Source of the DNA: Raffaelea ambrosiae
Lineage: Eukaryota > Ascomycota > Sordariomycetes > Ophiostomatales > Ophiostomataceae
Direction of reading: 5' to 3'
DNA length: 64,000 nt
NCBI GenBank assembly: GCA_002778195.1
Contig: PCDI01000019.1
Coordinates: forward strand, 310,001 to 374,000
Shown: piece by piece, positions 43,685 to 54,552 of the stretch
Position numbering within the stretch: position 1 is the first letter of the stretch
Layout of the letters: the number at the start of each line of letters is the position of its first letter
Notes under the pieces: model-generated
The model's database searches: none
What the model was told of the DNA's origin: nothing
What the model saw: only the letters and a program-made list of their open reading frames with translations
Translations under genes and position numbers: made by a program

Positions 43685-45166
43685 ATGGACGATCCGGGCT
43701 GGTCTTGGCCCGCCTGGAAGTTCGGCATGAAGAGAGGCGACCTCTTCACGACTCTCCACGACCAGTACAACACCATCCCGTCATCCATCCAGGATCCCGA
43801 AGCTTTCCATCACGATGTCTACGAGCTCTCGACGGAAGCCACGACGGCCGAAGAATTCCATCACTTGATGAACGACCGCAAGGCCCAGCGCTTGCGCGAG
43901 CTCGAAGAGTCGCTCGAGTCCGCCTCCTTTGAGATCATCGCCAACCCATCGCTCATCGGCACGACTCAGTGGGAATATGCCATCCAGCTGTTTCGCACCC
44001 GCTCGCTCGACTCACTCGTCCGCTACTTTGCCTCCTATCTTCCCGCCGACCATCCCTGGCATCGCGATGTCGATCACGCCGTGGAAGACAATGACGGCGA
44101 TGTAGAAGACATGCTCAAGCAGAAGCCGGAGACGCAACAACCCCAGCCTCAGTCATCATACCTGCAGCAACAATCACAACAACCCAAACCCTTTTTTGAG
44201 GACCGCTCCATCACCCACGAACCTCTTTCGATCACGACGACGCAGTCCACCTTCTGCGACCATCACGACCTGCCGCCTTCTCCTCGCTCTCTCACCACCT
44301 ACTCTGATGACTCTGACGCGTCCAACCTCACCAACGCGCGCACTCTCTCGTTCTCCGACTCCGAACCCGACCACGACGATCATCACCATCTCAACGACTC
44401 GCCACCTCCTCTTTACTGCTCGTCTCTCATCGCTCCCTATCACACCGATGACGATGCCTCTCCCGTGTCGTCGGCCCCAGAAACACCTGAATCGTCCATC
44501 TCGGATCCTGCTGAACGCGATGTCGACGTGAAGATTGCTGTCAAAGAAGAAGACAGCGACTTCAAGGACGAGTTTGTGGCCGTCGAGCTGGAACACGCTG
44601 AAACAACCGAAGTCTGTGTTCCCTCGAGGACGACAGAGCCCATCCTTCCTACTCCTACCAAGGCGCTCTCTACCCCCTCCACTGCTACTACCACCAACCC
44701 CAACACCCCTGCCTCGGCTGCCACCACTCCCACGCCCAGAGTCCCCTGTGTCCTCTCATTGGGCTGTTACGACACGAAGCAGTCACCCCTCTCTCCCGTC
44801 CGCACCCGCAGCCTCTCATCCTCTGAGCAGCAACATCCCTGGCCTTCTGTCACAACCGCCGTCGAGTCCAACAACGTCCACCGTGTGGACTGTCGCAGGA
44901 GTGAGGATCACGAGGATGACTTGCCGTCTTCGCAGTCCATACAGACCGCTGTCGCCACAAAGACACGCCTGACCGTGCCAAATCAGTGTACGCGCAGAAA
45001 GAGGTTCTGGCGCAGCAGTCCCAACAGTCCCAACAGCCACGAGCTGCTGGAGCGTGGTACGCCACGTCGCGTCCAAAAGTCAACCGCACCACTATCATCG
45101 CGATCAATATGGACGCGGCAGCGTACTCGGCGAGGCGATGGCAACAGCAGTGGTGAAGAAAACTAG
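43685..45166 (+). CDS. Conserved fungal protein of unknown function
   Basis: A single-exon gene of 493 aa with a good start context (CAACATGGA). Residues 1-125 look folded and mostly helical: MDDPGWSWPAWKFGMKRGDL, an acidic helix-rich part with RLRELEESLESASFE, and YAIQLFRTRSLDSLVRYFAS. The remainder is disordered, rich in Ser/Thr/Pro/Asp/His with Gln-rich and acidic patches, and ends in a basic segment (KRFWRSS, RTRRGD). No membrane segment or signal peptide. I do not recognise a named domain. The contrast between an ordered N-terminus and a long disordered tail suggests a regulatory or scaffold protein, but no function is assigned. Confidence 0.78.
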   Translation: MDDPGWSWPAWKFGMKRGDLFTTLHDQYNTIPSSIQDPEAFHHDVYELSTEATTAEEFHHLMNDRKAQRLRELEESLESASFEIIANPSLIGTTQWEYAIQLFRTRSLDSLVRYFASYLPADHPWHRDVDHAVEDNDGDVEDMLKQKPETQQPQPQSSYLQQQSQQPKPFFEDRSITHEPLSITTTQSTFCDHHDLPPSPRSLTTYSDDSDASNLTNARTLSFSDSEPDHDDHHHLNDSPPPLYCSSLIAPYHTDDDASPVSSAPETPESSISDPAERDVDVKIAVKEEDSDFKDEFVAVELEHAETTEVCVPSRTTEPILPTPTKALSTPSTATTTNPNTPASAATTPTPRVPCVLSLGCYDTKQSPLSPVRTRSLSSSEQQHPWPSVTTAVESNNVHRVDCRRSEDHEDDLPSSQSIQTAVATKTRLTVPNQCTRRKRFWRSSPNSPNSHELLERGTPRRVQKSTAPLSSRSIWTRQRTRRGDGNSSGEEN

Positions 45167-46066
45167 CATCAACCATCATACACACGACGGTGTGTATGTT
45201 ATATATACACTATACCTCTTTTATGCATAGCAACCTACACAACAACAGGCTCGTGGCCCGTTTACGATTCAATGAACACAGCAAGGATTGGCGAATACAG
45301 GAATTTGCTACACCGGATTCTCTTTGATTTCTTATCTTTTCATTTTCTCTTTCTTTTTTGTTTTTGTTTTACTTGCAACTGGTTTTGGCAGATGGATGCC
45401 CAAGGGGAACCCACGATCATCGGTGGAATATGATCAGGATTAAGGAGCGTTCTTCCTTTGCTTAGAGATGTCCCAAGTTCTATACCCATGTACCACAACT
45501 ATAGCATACACGACCATGGCATACCCCATTGTAACAAGATATAGCAATCAATATCTTACTCTTTATTTTCCCTCTCTTGGTTTTTTGTCCAGTTCTCTCT
45601 GAATTTCTTTGCATGTCTGTTATTGTCTCACCCTGCTAACGTTCTGTTTAATACTCTGGAACACGAGGGCTTACAATGCTTTACCCTCCTGTAATACCAA
45701 AGTTCCCCCCCCCCAACTGTTTTATTCTATTTGATGGTCTGAATAGTCCTTGCGTCAGCCGCCTTGTTTCTTCCCCCCCACTGTAGTGGTTTTATTTGCA
45801 CCTTGAATATATCAACCGGTATTGACGACTAATCTTTTTTTGTATAGGTAGCTCGAATTATTACAATGGTTTGAATGCCAACACTTCGAAAAATATGGAA
45901 AAATGAAAAATGAAAAAAAAACCTCCCAAATATCTCAACCTATATATGAAGAAATGTTGTAGAGAAAAAAAAAACTCCTACCTAAATACAACTCCCAGAT
46001 ACACCTCCAAATACACTTTCCAGAAAAAAAGATACACTTCCCAAAATACACATATATTGTCTCCAT
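45167..46066. other. 900-bp spacer between convergent genes
   Basis: AT-rich with T-runs, A-runs and C-runs (for example 45706-45715). Short repeats CCAAATACAC-like occur at 45990-46050. It probably consists of the two 3' flanks. Confidence 0.45.
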
Positions 46067-49000
46067 CTAATAGTAGATCCTTGGCTCGGCAAACGGTGCC
46101 TTCTCCATCTTCGCCTCCACATGGCCCTTGGGCGACAGCCATGATCCCCGGTCCGTTATCGGCACAAATTTGCGCGTGTGGTCCACCTCTTGGCGGCTGA
46201 CATGCGCCTCGTCCCGCGGAATCCACAGACGCGGAATCGGCTTCCACATCTCCGGAGGCAGGTATCCCCGCAGAGCGTAGTCATCCGGATACCGGAACTC
46301 AGGTGTCTCCTGCGGCATCATCTTGCTCAGATACCTGTAGTCCTGGTACACTTCCGGATGCAACCACCGCACAAGAAAGTTGGGCTTCTGCTCGCCATCC
46401 TTGTTCGCTTTGGTAATCCAGGGAAGGTATGGCGCGAACCGTGATTCCTCGCCCTCCTCCTTGATGGTCTGCTTCTCTGTTTTGAACTTTTCTTTCAGAG
46501 TCGACTTGGCCCAGTCTGTTGCCATGTTGCGCAGCTCGCGGCTGCCGTCGATGCCGCCCACGCCCATCAGGCCGGCCAGACCACCCGCGGTCCCCATCCC
46601 TCTTGTCGACACGGGCCCGTTGTGCAGGCCGTCATCCTCGTCCTCAGCACCATACCCTTCCTCCAGGTCATAATAGTCTGAAGCCAGGCCGCCACCGGTG
46701 CTGCTGGGGCTGCTGGTCGCGGCAGCGTTGGCCGCGGCCTCAGCCGCATCGGTTTCGTCATTACCTGCCAGATCCTTGTCCTCCAGAGCCAGCGTCTGTG
46801 GCAAACTGTAGAGCAGCGGGCTAACAGCGTCGTTGAGCGAAATATGCACCAGTACGGTGAATATAAGGAAGATGGCCATCAAGACGACGGGACCCACAGC
46901 CGACTGGATCGAAAACAGACCGATCAGACAGACTTCGGCCACGTAGAGACCAACCATCAGATGCATCAGAGCACGAGGGTAGTGAAGGCCCTTGCTGTCA
47001 ATGTCGACATCAAACGTAAACAGCAAATTGTACCGGTACACGATATACGTAAAGCACAGTCCTACACACGAGAAGGCGAGAATCAACGGTGCAATGCACG
47101 TGTAGCTGATGGCTGTACAGATGTTAGTCAAGAAAACCCGGGTATATACTGGAAAACAAACGTTTTCTTCTGTTGAGGGAGGGGGACGCACCAATAACTC
47201 CCAGATTTGTAAACACTGGGAAAATACTGCCCCAGTGTGGCTGCTTGAGTCTGTGCCAGATATGGTAGTTCCGACGCGGGTGCTCAATGGATTTGGCGAG
47301 CAGGCCGTGGCGGAAAAGGTCGAAGAAATGTACTAGGGCCATGGCACCGCCAGCCAGGCACTGCACAGTAATGTAGGAGAGGTAGAAGTTGGAGGCTTTG
47401 GGGAGGTTTTTGGAAAGGAGATCCTTGACGGAGAGGGGGTCCTTGAGAATTTCAGTAAACGCAGCCGAGGCGGCCGACGTCAGAGTCGTAACCAGGAAAA
47501 CCTGGACGACCTGGAACACAAAGTAGGCGTGCTGTGTGAACAGCTCGACATGCTGGACTGAGGGTGCGCCGGCAACGCGAGCACAGGCACGAAGCATAAA
47601 GGGCACGGCAGACATCAGGAGCGACAGAGCCAAGGCGGGGAGGAGGCCCTGGATAACGCCAGTAACGACGGACGGTAGCTGGGTAAGCCAAGACAAGAAC
47701 CAGACTTTCTCGGCGAGATAGTCAATGTTGGACACCAACCCGACAAAGGCAGACGGAACGGACCAGAAGATGATGCCAGCCGCCACGGCGCCCAGGATGA
47801 AGAAGCGGCGAATGATACGCTCCCACCAGACAATGCGCAGGGACGCCCAGATGATATCGGTGGGGCGAATGCCGATATACCGCGGAGACATGTGGAGGGG
47901 CTGGTGGTGGGTGAGAGTCTGGAAGGCTCCCTGGGCAGTGGCCTGGGAATCAAACTCAACAAAGACCGAGGACAGCGAGTCGCCGTCGCCACCACGGAGC
48001 TTGCGGCGGGTGCGCGCAATGTTCTGGTTCAGGACCTTGAGACGTTGGCGCGTCCAGCGAATGGTATCGACTCGGCGACCATAGTTGGCCAGCGGCCGAT
48101 GGCCGGGCCGTTTCTCAGCCGGAAGCCATTGCGCGGCCACTGAGCCGCGGACGTCCGGTAGATTGGGCGCAAATCCATAGGGGTGGACATAGTCCAGTTC
48201 GTTTTCTTCGTCGTCGGTGTCCTCGCCGTTGACTTCGTTGACGTGGTACTTGTCGTCGCCGGTGGCGGCGGCGGGTTTCGGCTTGTTCTCTCCATCACGA
48301 AACTCCTCGTTGTAGTCATCCATCTTGTCGTGCAAGTCGGATGCAGCGCCAACCAGTGTGGCCGACGGCGTAGAAGTGGCCACCGACACGGCAATAGAAT
48401 TTTGCCGGCCCATGGGAGTAATCTCTTCGTGGAACTTGGGCTTCAATGAGCTCAGCGTAATCGCCGTCGGTTCGTGGATCTCGTCGAGGACGGCCATTTC
48501 ACGAGGCGCTGATGTGCGGCGTGCCGCCTTGGAGGGAAATGCAGTAGAGGAAGAGGCGGATGAGAAGGCGGACGAAGAAGAGCCAGAAGAGGCGGAGATG
48601 GACGAATTCGAGGTGGCGGATCGCTGGGGCTTCTTCGGTGAGGAGTCGGGCGAGGTCGGGGAGGAGACGGGCATGAGAAGGGGCTTGTTGTTGCCGAGCA
48701 TCTTCTTGCGCGCGGCATTGGCCTTCTTGATGAGCGTGATTTCGGCCTTCTCGAGCCGGATTGCCGTCTTTTCGCGCTCCTCGACAAGACGCTCGAGATT
48801 CTTGGTGTTCTGGGGGATCCACACATTCTTGACGGAGGCGCCGAAGATCTTGCGGATGCGGTGCTCGTCGCGGAAGCGCTTGGGCACGCAGGTGAACAGG
48901 ACCGTGCGTGCGGAGAGGCTGTGGGCATGCTGGGGAGACATCATGTAGGCCTGGCGCAGGTTGACGTAGTAGACGCATTCTCGGCAGATCATGAATAGGA

Positions 49001-49934
49001 TGAAGCCGAAGAAGACGTAGGCAATGAGAGCGTGGGCGTAGAACTTGATAGGGCTGGCGACGTTGCCAATGGTGAGCAAGTCCAGCTGGCTGAGCTTGTT
49101 GCCGCCGGTGCCATTGACGGAGAGTAGGACGGGCCAGGCGATGATGCAGCCGGTGCCGCAAATGATGGCGAGAATGCGCACGAAGCGCAGAAAGAGGAAG
49201 CCATCAAGGGAGCAGTGGTTGAGGAGGTAGGCCTCCTCGATCTTAAAGAAGGGTTTGACCCAGTTTATCCAACCCTGCGGGAGCGGCTCGACGAGTTCAC
49301 TGAATCAAGTTAGTTTTGAGTTTCTTTGTCGTTGTCATTTTTTATAAACACAAAAAAAAAAGACCAAAAGCCATTGTAGCCCGTGTCCAATTCTTGTCGC
49401 GTCATGCGTCTGGCCGTGCCCAATATTTTTGTTCAGTGGGCACTTTGTTATGCCAAAGCCTTTGATCGTTCTGTGTCCAGCCGTTCCGTTTGTTTTCAAG
49501 TTGTCGTTTCTGCTGGAGATGTCTATGGGACAAACATAGGAGAGGCAAAATGAAAAAAATAAAATAAAATGAACTTACTCGGCAGAGCGGTTGCCCATGC
49601 CCTTGATGGTGCGAGGAGCATAGACGCGGTTGTTCTTCCGCCGTAGCGTGAGGAAGATGGCGAGACATATGCCGGAGTAGATGAGGACAGGCACAAAGGT
49701 GCTGCCCAGAGACGACGCAGACGAGGAGTCTGTGCCAGAAGAGGTGACGTGGCTGAGGGTGCCGGAGGTCGAGTTGGTGCGGCCGGAGCCGATTCTCGGG
49801 TCGCTGCTCTGGTTCTGTTGAGGGTTAGCATCTGGTACAGCGGGCATACAGGATGCAAACATGCAAGATCACGGAATACGCACCACCAGCGAATCTCGGA
49901 TGGTGAGTCCGTCTGGCAACGAGCTCCAGTCCAT
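46067..49934 (-). CDS. Calcium-permeable stress-gated cation channel, Csc1/TMEM63 (DUF221) family
   Basis: Four exons on the minus strand (49934-49884, 49814-49579, 49299-47192, 47112-46067) join to 3441 nt, 1146 aa. The family layout is complete: an N-terminal membrane segment (FVPVLIYSGICLAIFL), then LLNHCSLDGFLFLRFVR and a second and third helix; the cytosolic PHM7 region; and a seven-helix channel region starting at WWERIIRRFFILGAVAAG and ending around YRYNLLFTFDVD. The cytosolic region has a long Ser/Asp-rich insert (about residues 260-440), and the C-terminus has a long acidic/Gly-rich extension. Csc1 proteins are osmosensitive, mechanically gated channels of plasma membrane or endomembranes. 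Both extensions are longer than in yeast Csc1. Confidence 0.94.
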
Positions 49935-51232
49935 GCTGTGCTATTCACATGGCCCTGGCAGCAGCGAGCAGACACTATTGGCGCCTGTTGTCGTTTTGAG
50001 CAACAGACATAGTCGTCAAAAGAGGTGCCGGGGAGTGTTTGGGGGGTTTTTTTTTTTTTTTGTTTGCTGGCGAGGGAGAGCGAGTGAGACAAAGAGATAT
50101 AGCGAGAGTGGCAGAGGAAGCGGGAGACGACGAGACGAGTGGCCGCGGCCGAGGGACCACGCGAGCGCAAAATACAGCCGCCAGGAAAAGAGCGAGAGCA
50201 GACGCAAGAGACAAGGAGCGAAGTCCTTCACGTTCGCGAGGCGGGCGGCAGCGACAGCGCAGAATGGCAATGGCGAAGGTGTTGGTGGTTGTTTGGGAAA
50301 GCGAGGCACGAGGAAGTCGAGAGAGAGTTGGGCGAAAAATAGACGAAGAAAAAAAAAGCGAGGAACTGGGGCGACGAAAGAACAGCCCAAGAGGAGTTTG
50401 CTGAGAATTTGCTGCTGTGTACTTTGGTCTTAACTACACTGTACGCGGTATATACCGTAGAAGAGGGCGTGGGTTTCTGTGGGTTCCGGCCAAGGAATCC
50501 CGGCTAGGGGACTTTGGTGCGAGTGGAAGGGACTTTGATTGGGAAGGTGCGGGGGGGGAGAGAAACAAAGAGTGGTCCAGAAGGCTGCCTCGCTGGCACA
50601 TTGTGTGCGTTTCTGCACTGTCCTGCACGGTGTGCCGAGCAGGGGGCGGGGGGCAAGCCGTTCGGGCTATATGCATAGACGCACGCCTAGCTGCACTGGC
50701 GGCTGGCGCAGTCGCCACCCCTGAATTAGTTTGGTTGTCAGGCTTTTTCTTTGGACGGTGAACACACTGGATCTGGACTGGCACTAATACGAGTACACAA
50801 CAAGACTGGGATGGCAACGGGGTGGAGGGAGGGGGCGTTGCACTGGAACCTGGGCCTAGCACCCACTGGACGTTTGTAGCGCCCGGCCCAGGCAGGACGG
50901 AACAATGCTGCCCAAGACAAGGGCTGTGGGCTCGGTCCCCCCCCCCCCCATATTGACCATCAGCAGGGGTTTGTTCAGCTTGCCCGTCCGGGACTAGCCT
51001 GCGCAGTCCGTTGGAGGGTGGGCGTAACCGTGCTGGGCCGTGCTATGCTGCTTTTCGTGCTTCTTCTCCGATGTTCTGAGCCGGTTCTGACGCCTGCGAG
51101 CCAGGGTTTGATTGCTCTGGGCGACCAGAACCACCTTCCAGTGGTATCTTTCCGGTACGATAATGAGCGCTGATCCCTCTCTACTCTCATCCACATTCCC
51201 GTCTTCACTGACGTCTGCCGTGGCCCCATAAC

Positions 51233-51266
51233 TACTCGTACTCGTAAGAACGAGTACGTACTCGTA
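51233..51266. repeat. TACTCGTA cluster with inverted repeat
   Basis: TACTCGTA occurs at 51233-51240, 51239-51246 and 51259-51266. GTACTCGT and ACGAGTAC flank AAGA, forming a perfect 8-bp stem with a 4-nt loop (51238-51257). Confidence 0.75.
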
Positions 51267-53187
51267 GTACATGCACAACTACGGAGTAACTAGTTCCCTT
51301 TTTCCATCCCCCCCCCCCAGGACGGCGCAAGACGCAATGCAAGATGCGGATCTTGAAATTAATTTAAAAAAAAAAAGGTCCAACCGTTTTACCAGTCGAA
51401 GAAAGGGGTTGCTGCGAGAAAGTCGATTTATTGAGAGTCTCTAATCACGATCGACTGTCGACCGGCTTCCAGAACACCAGAACGATTAGATGCTGACGTA
51501 CGACGTAACTACAAAGTACGAGAAACGTACACCGTAGTAAAGCGGTGGAGCGTCGGGTGGAGGACGGAAAATCAAACAAAAAGGACTCGCAGGCTCACAG
51601 ACTCCCCAGACTCAGGTGGTGTCACCTTATCTCAATACGACATGCTATGATTTGACGGAATGGGCACCGTGCATGCCCCGTCTATCTGTGTTCGATTCTG
51701 CTCCCCCGTTTTTGTTTTGACGATCCTCTGCCTAAAGCCCATCCAAATCGGAGTCGAGAGGGTCACTGTCAAATTGCCTCTCGGCTGGAAATGCCTAGGC
51801 GCCCACATTTGTCCCCCAAACACCTCGGGACAGGCTCTGTTCTCGCCTGGGAGGCGTGCAAGTGCACAATTGACGACACAATGTGGAACAGGCTCCCACC
51901 GCTCCTCATCACACACTCCAGAGTCCCAGACTCACAGACTCGCAGATTTCCGGATTTTCAGATTTCCAGATTCCCAGATTCCCAGATTCACGCAATTATT
52001 GCTACCCTGCCATAGAATGCCACCGTATTGAAACCCGACACGACATATCGCGACGAGTAACAACCTCGACGCATATGCGTGTATCCAGGCAAGATTGTCT
52101 CCGATTGGCACTGTATCTTACTCCGTACACTCGTCCCTCCCGTCGTGCCCTGGCTTCCGAGTCGGCGAGACCGACCACGCCTCCCCCGTTGTCCGTTAGC
52201 CAATCGTCAGGGGCTCGCACCACTGGCCCACAGGGACATGCGTCTTTGTACGTCATGCAAGCCCCTCCTTGGCACCCGAAGTATTTGTTCTGTGGAGAGC
52301 CTTTGGGTCGCTGTCTTATTGGTGGGCTACTGGTCTCACTGGAATTGCGCACGTCTACCGGCTACGGAGGAGTTGGCTACCAGTTGTCACTTCTGTGGAT
52401 GCTTCTGTGGATCCACACTAGGGCGGTTTTGTCTCCTTTGAACTCTTCTACATAGTACTTCCTCCTCGACCGTGCCTTGCTCATCTCTTTGCAGTTGCCC
52501 TCCCCGTCTCCCCGCGTCTTCTTCTCGTCTTGTCTGCTTAACAAGCATGGCTTGCCCATTGACATCCAAGGTTTCTCGTCTCTTCAACAAAACACATTCC
52601 GAGCGCATCCCGAACGCATCCCTCACGTCCCTGTCATCCCTTGGATCTCCCTGTCCATCATCCTGTTTCTGTGCACATCCAATAGATCAAGAAGTCTAGA
52701 CTCCAGAATCCGTAACTGATCCTTGCATTCCTGCAGACTGTGTAAGACAAATACCATCTGCCGCTTACCAGAGAACATGCATGCCGAGACCAGAAAGTAC
52801 TAGACTGGCAATAAGTCTCAAACCTCCGACACATTCACACTCATGCAGTCGGCTCTCCAATTGTTCTGCAGGCTGTCGGGTAACGACGTTGTATCTTACT
52901 TGCCCTCTACGCCCTGGGCTGTTCCGCCTTCCTACCCAGGAAGGTCCCTTATCTGTGCCCAATTTTCTGTCACGTGGACCAATCCGACCGGGCGCAATCA
53001 AGTCTAGTAGCCATTCTACGAAGTAGTTAGTAAGTTACTTTGTATAATAAGCCACAACTTTTGAACTCGGACACTTTACAGAGTCGCGGAGGCTTTTGCC
53101 ATCTGGATCAAGGTTTCGCCTGTTGCAAAAGAACCCCCGGGATTGAAATCAGAGAGCCACTATTACCAATACGAGCATTCGAACAGA

Positions 53188-53193
53188 TATAAA
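53188..53193 (+). promoter_or_regulatory. TATA-like element of the GST gene
   Basis: TATAAA lies about 135 bp upstream of the GST ATG at 53327, the same spacing as for the aldo-keto reductase gene. Confidence 0.4.
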
Positions 53194-53326
53194 GTAGATT
53201 CTGACAGTAGCCTCGTCGTGTCGCCAGAACTGCCAAAACTGCCGGGATTGCCCAAAACAGTCAGAAAAATACAGCCACACAAAGCCAGGTCAAAAGGAAA
53301 AACAATTTTCGTGTATACAATCCATC

Positions 53327-54357
53327 ATGGCCTCTGTGCAATCTACCGAGGCCGGGGCAGGGACCTATGCCGGCACTTACACCCTGTACTACTTTCCGTT
53401 CTCGTTGTACTCCCTCATGGCCAAGACTGCGTATGTCCTTGGCAGGTCAACTGCAGGAGACGATTTAGAATCAAGCCCCCTTTTCAACGTGAGGCTTGTG
53501 AATATGCACACCGGTGATCATATTGCAGAGGACTACCTCAAGAACATTAATAAGAAAGGCGAAGTAAGCTTCTAGTGAACCGGCTTATCGGGAATCTCTG
53601 GTTGACCCCTATTAACACAAACAACTCTCCAGGTGCCAGCTCTTATCGGCGGCACACTGTCAGCACCTTTGGCCGACAGCATGGACATTGTTCTCTGGCT
53701 GTGCAAAGCATTCCCAGCCCTCCTCCCTTCGGAGCATGCACAGACAATCCGGAAGCTGATGGACCAACAGAAAGATGTCAATGCTTTCTCCCTGACCGTC
53801 AGAGACGAGGATCTTCTGGGGAAACCATTTCCGCCCAGCCATTTGGACGGTATGCTTGCAGGTGATGATATCAGCCCGGAGTACCGACAGCTTGTGGAAT
53901 TCAAACGTGATCAGTGCGTCTTCTCTCCCATTTGTTTTTTTCTGAGTGAGATCTCCTGAATGTGGTTGCCCTCTTTCTTCTGACCAACAAATACTTCAAA
54001 CCACACAGCCATAACAAAACGCAGGCAAACTCTCTGCTCACCGAGAACGTCCAGCTTGCCGAGCAAAGGGCCCGAGACTTCCTTTCAGAAATCGAACAGC
54101 TGCTGGTCAAGTATGGCGACGACAAGTCGCCGTGGATCTTTGGATCGAACGTCGGCCCCACTGCGCTGGATGCCCGAACGCTGCCGTTTGTTGCCCGTGT
54201 GCTGGACGTGGATCGCAAGGATCTTGTTCCTGAGCGAGTCCAGGAGTACGCCAAACGGGCCATGGCTTCGCCTCAGTGGCAGGATGTCACGTATGGCAGA
54301 CCAACCATGTGGAATGTGTCTTTTGGCCATGTAAAAAACTTTGCCGAGTTTCAATGA
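53327..54357 (+). CDS. Glutathione S-transferase-like protein
   Basis: Three exons (53327-53563, 53633-53913, 54009-54357) give 867 nt, 288 aa. The N-terminal thioredoxin-like part starts at YTLYYFPFSLYSLMAKTAYVLG and includes KGEVPALIGG, with the conserved cis-Pro re-formed at the first intron, then a region like the glutathione-binding Ser/Asp turn (LADSMDIVLWL). The C-terminal helical domain includes PWIFGSNVGPTALDARTLPFVARV, the usual N-capping region of GST folds. It resembles fungal GSTs near natural-product and detoxification genes. The likely role is glutathione conjugation or isomerisation in the cytosol; the substrate is unknown. It is convergent with the amino-acid permease gene. 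Confidence 0.88.
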
Positions 54358-54552
54358 TAATAGGTTCTAAAGATATATAGGTTCTTAAGACATATAGAAG
54401 AAAACAAGAAGAAGATCCCCGCTCTTGTCTAAGACACGCGTAATAATCGTGGATAGCGTAAAGGCCGAGAAGAATCTGAAGCCGTGTTTAAAAAATGCAA
54501 GGGCCCTAAGACTTCTAGAAACAGATCTGCCCCCCAAAATAGAAATAAAGAC

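Larger units (their letters stand above)
49935..53326. other. 3.4-kb gene-free spacer, the longest in the window
   Basis: This lies between the starts of the Csc1 gene (minus) and the GST gene (plus). The first 480 bp are purine-rich on + (pyrimidine-rich on the Csc1 strand), probably its leader. It holds a cluster of TACTCGTA octamers near 51233-51266, runs of nine or ten C (50940, 51309) and degenerate CAGATTCC repeats (51942-51990). Open frames up to 190 codons occur but carry no family motifs and overlap on both strands. Confidence 0.45.

Noticed and set aside
49864..49890. Possible 5S rRNA fragment (GAATACGCACCACCAGCGAATC)-like string
   Set aside because: The resemblance covers only about 13 nt and lies across the first exon end of the Csc1 gene; there is no internal control region or full-length match.
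51660..52455. Overlapping frames of 116-190 codons in the 3.4-kb spacer
   Set aside because: No family features. Part of the sequence is a degenerate CAGATTCC repeat, and frames are open on both strands.
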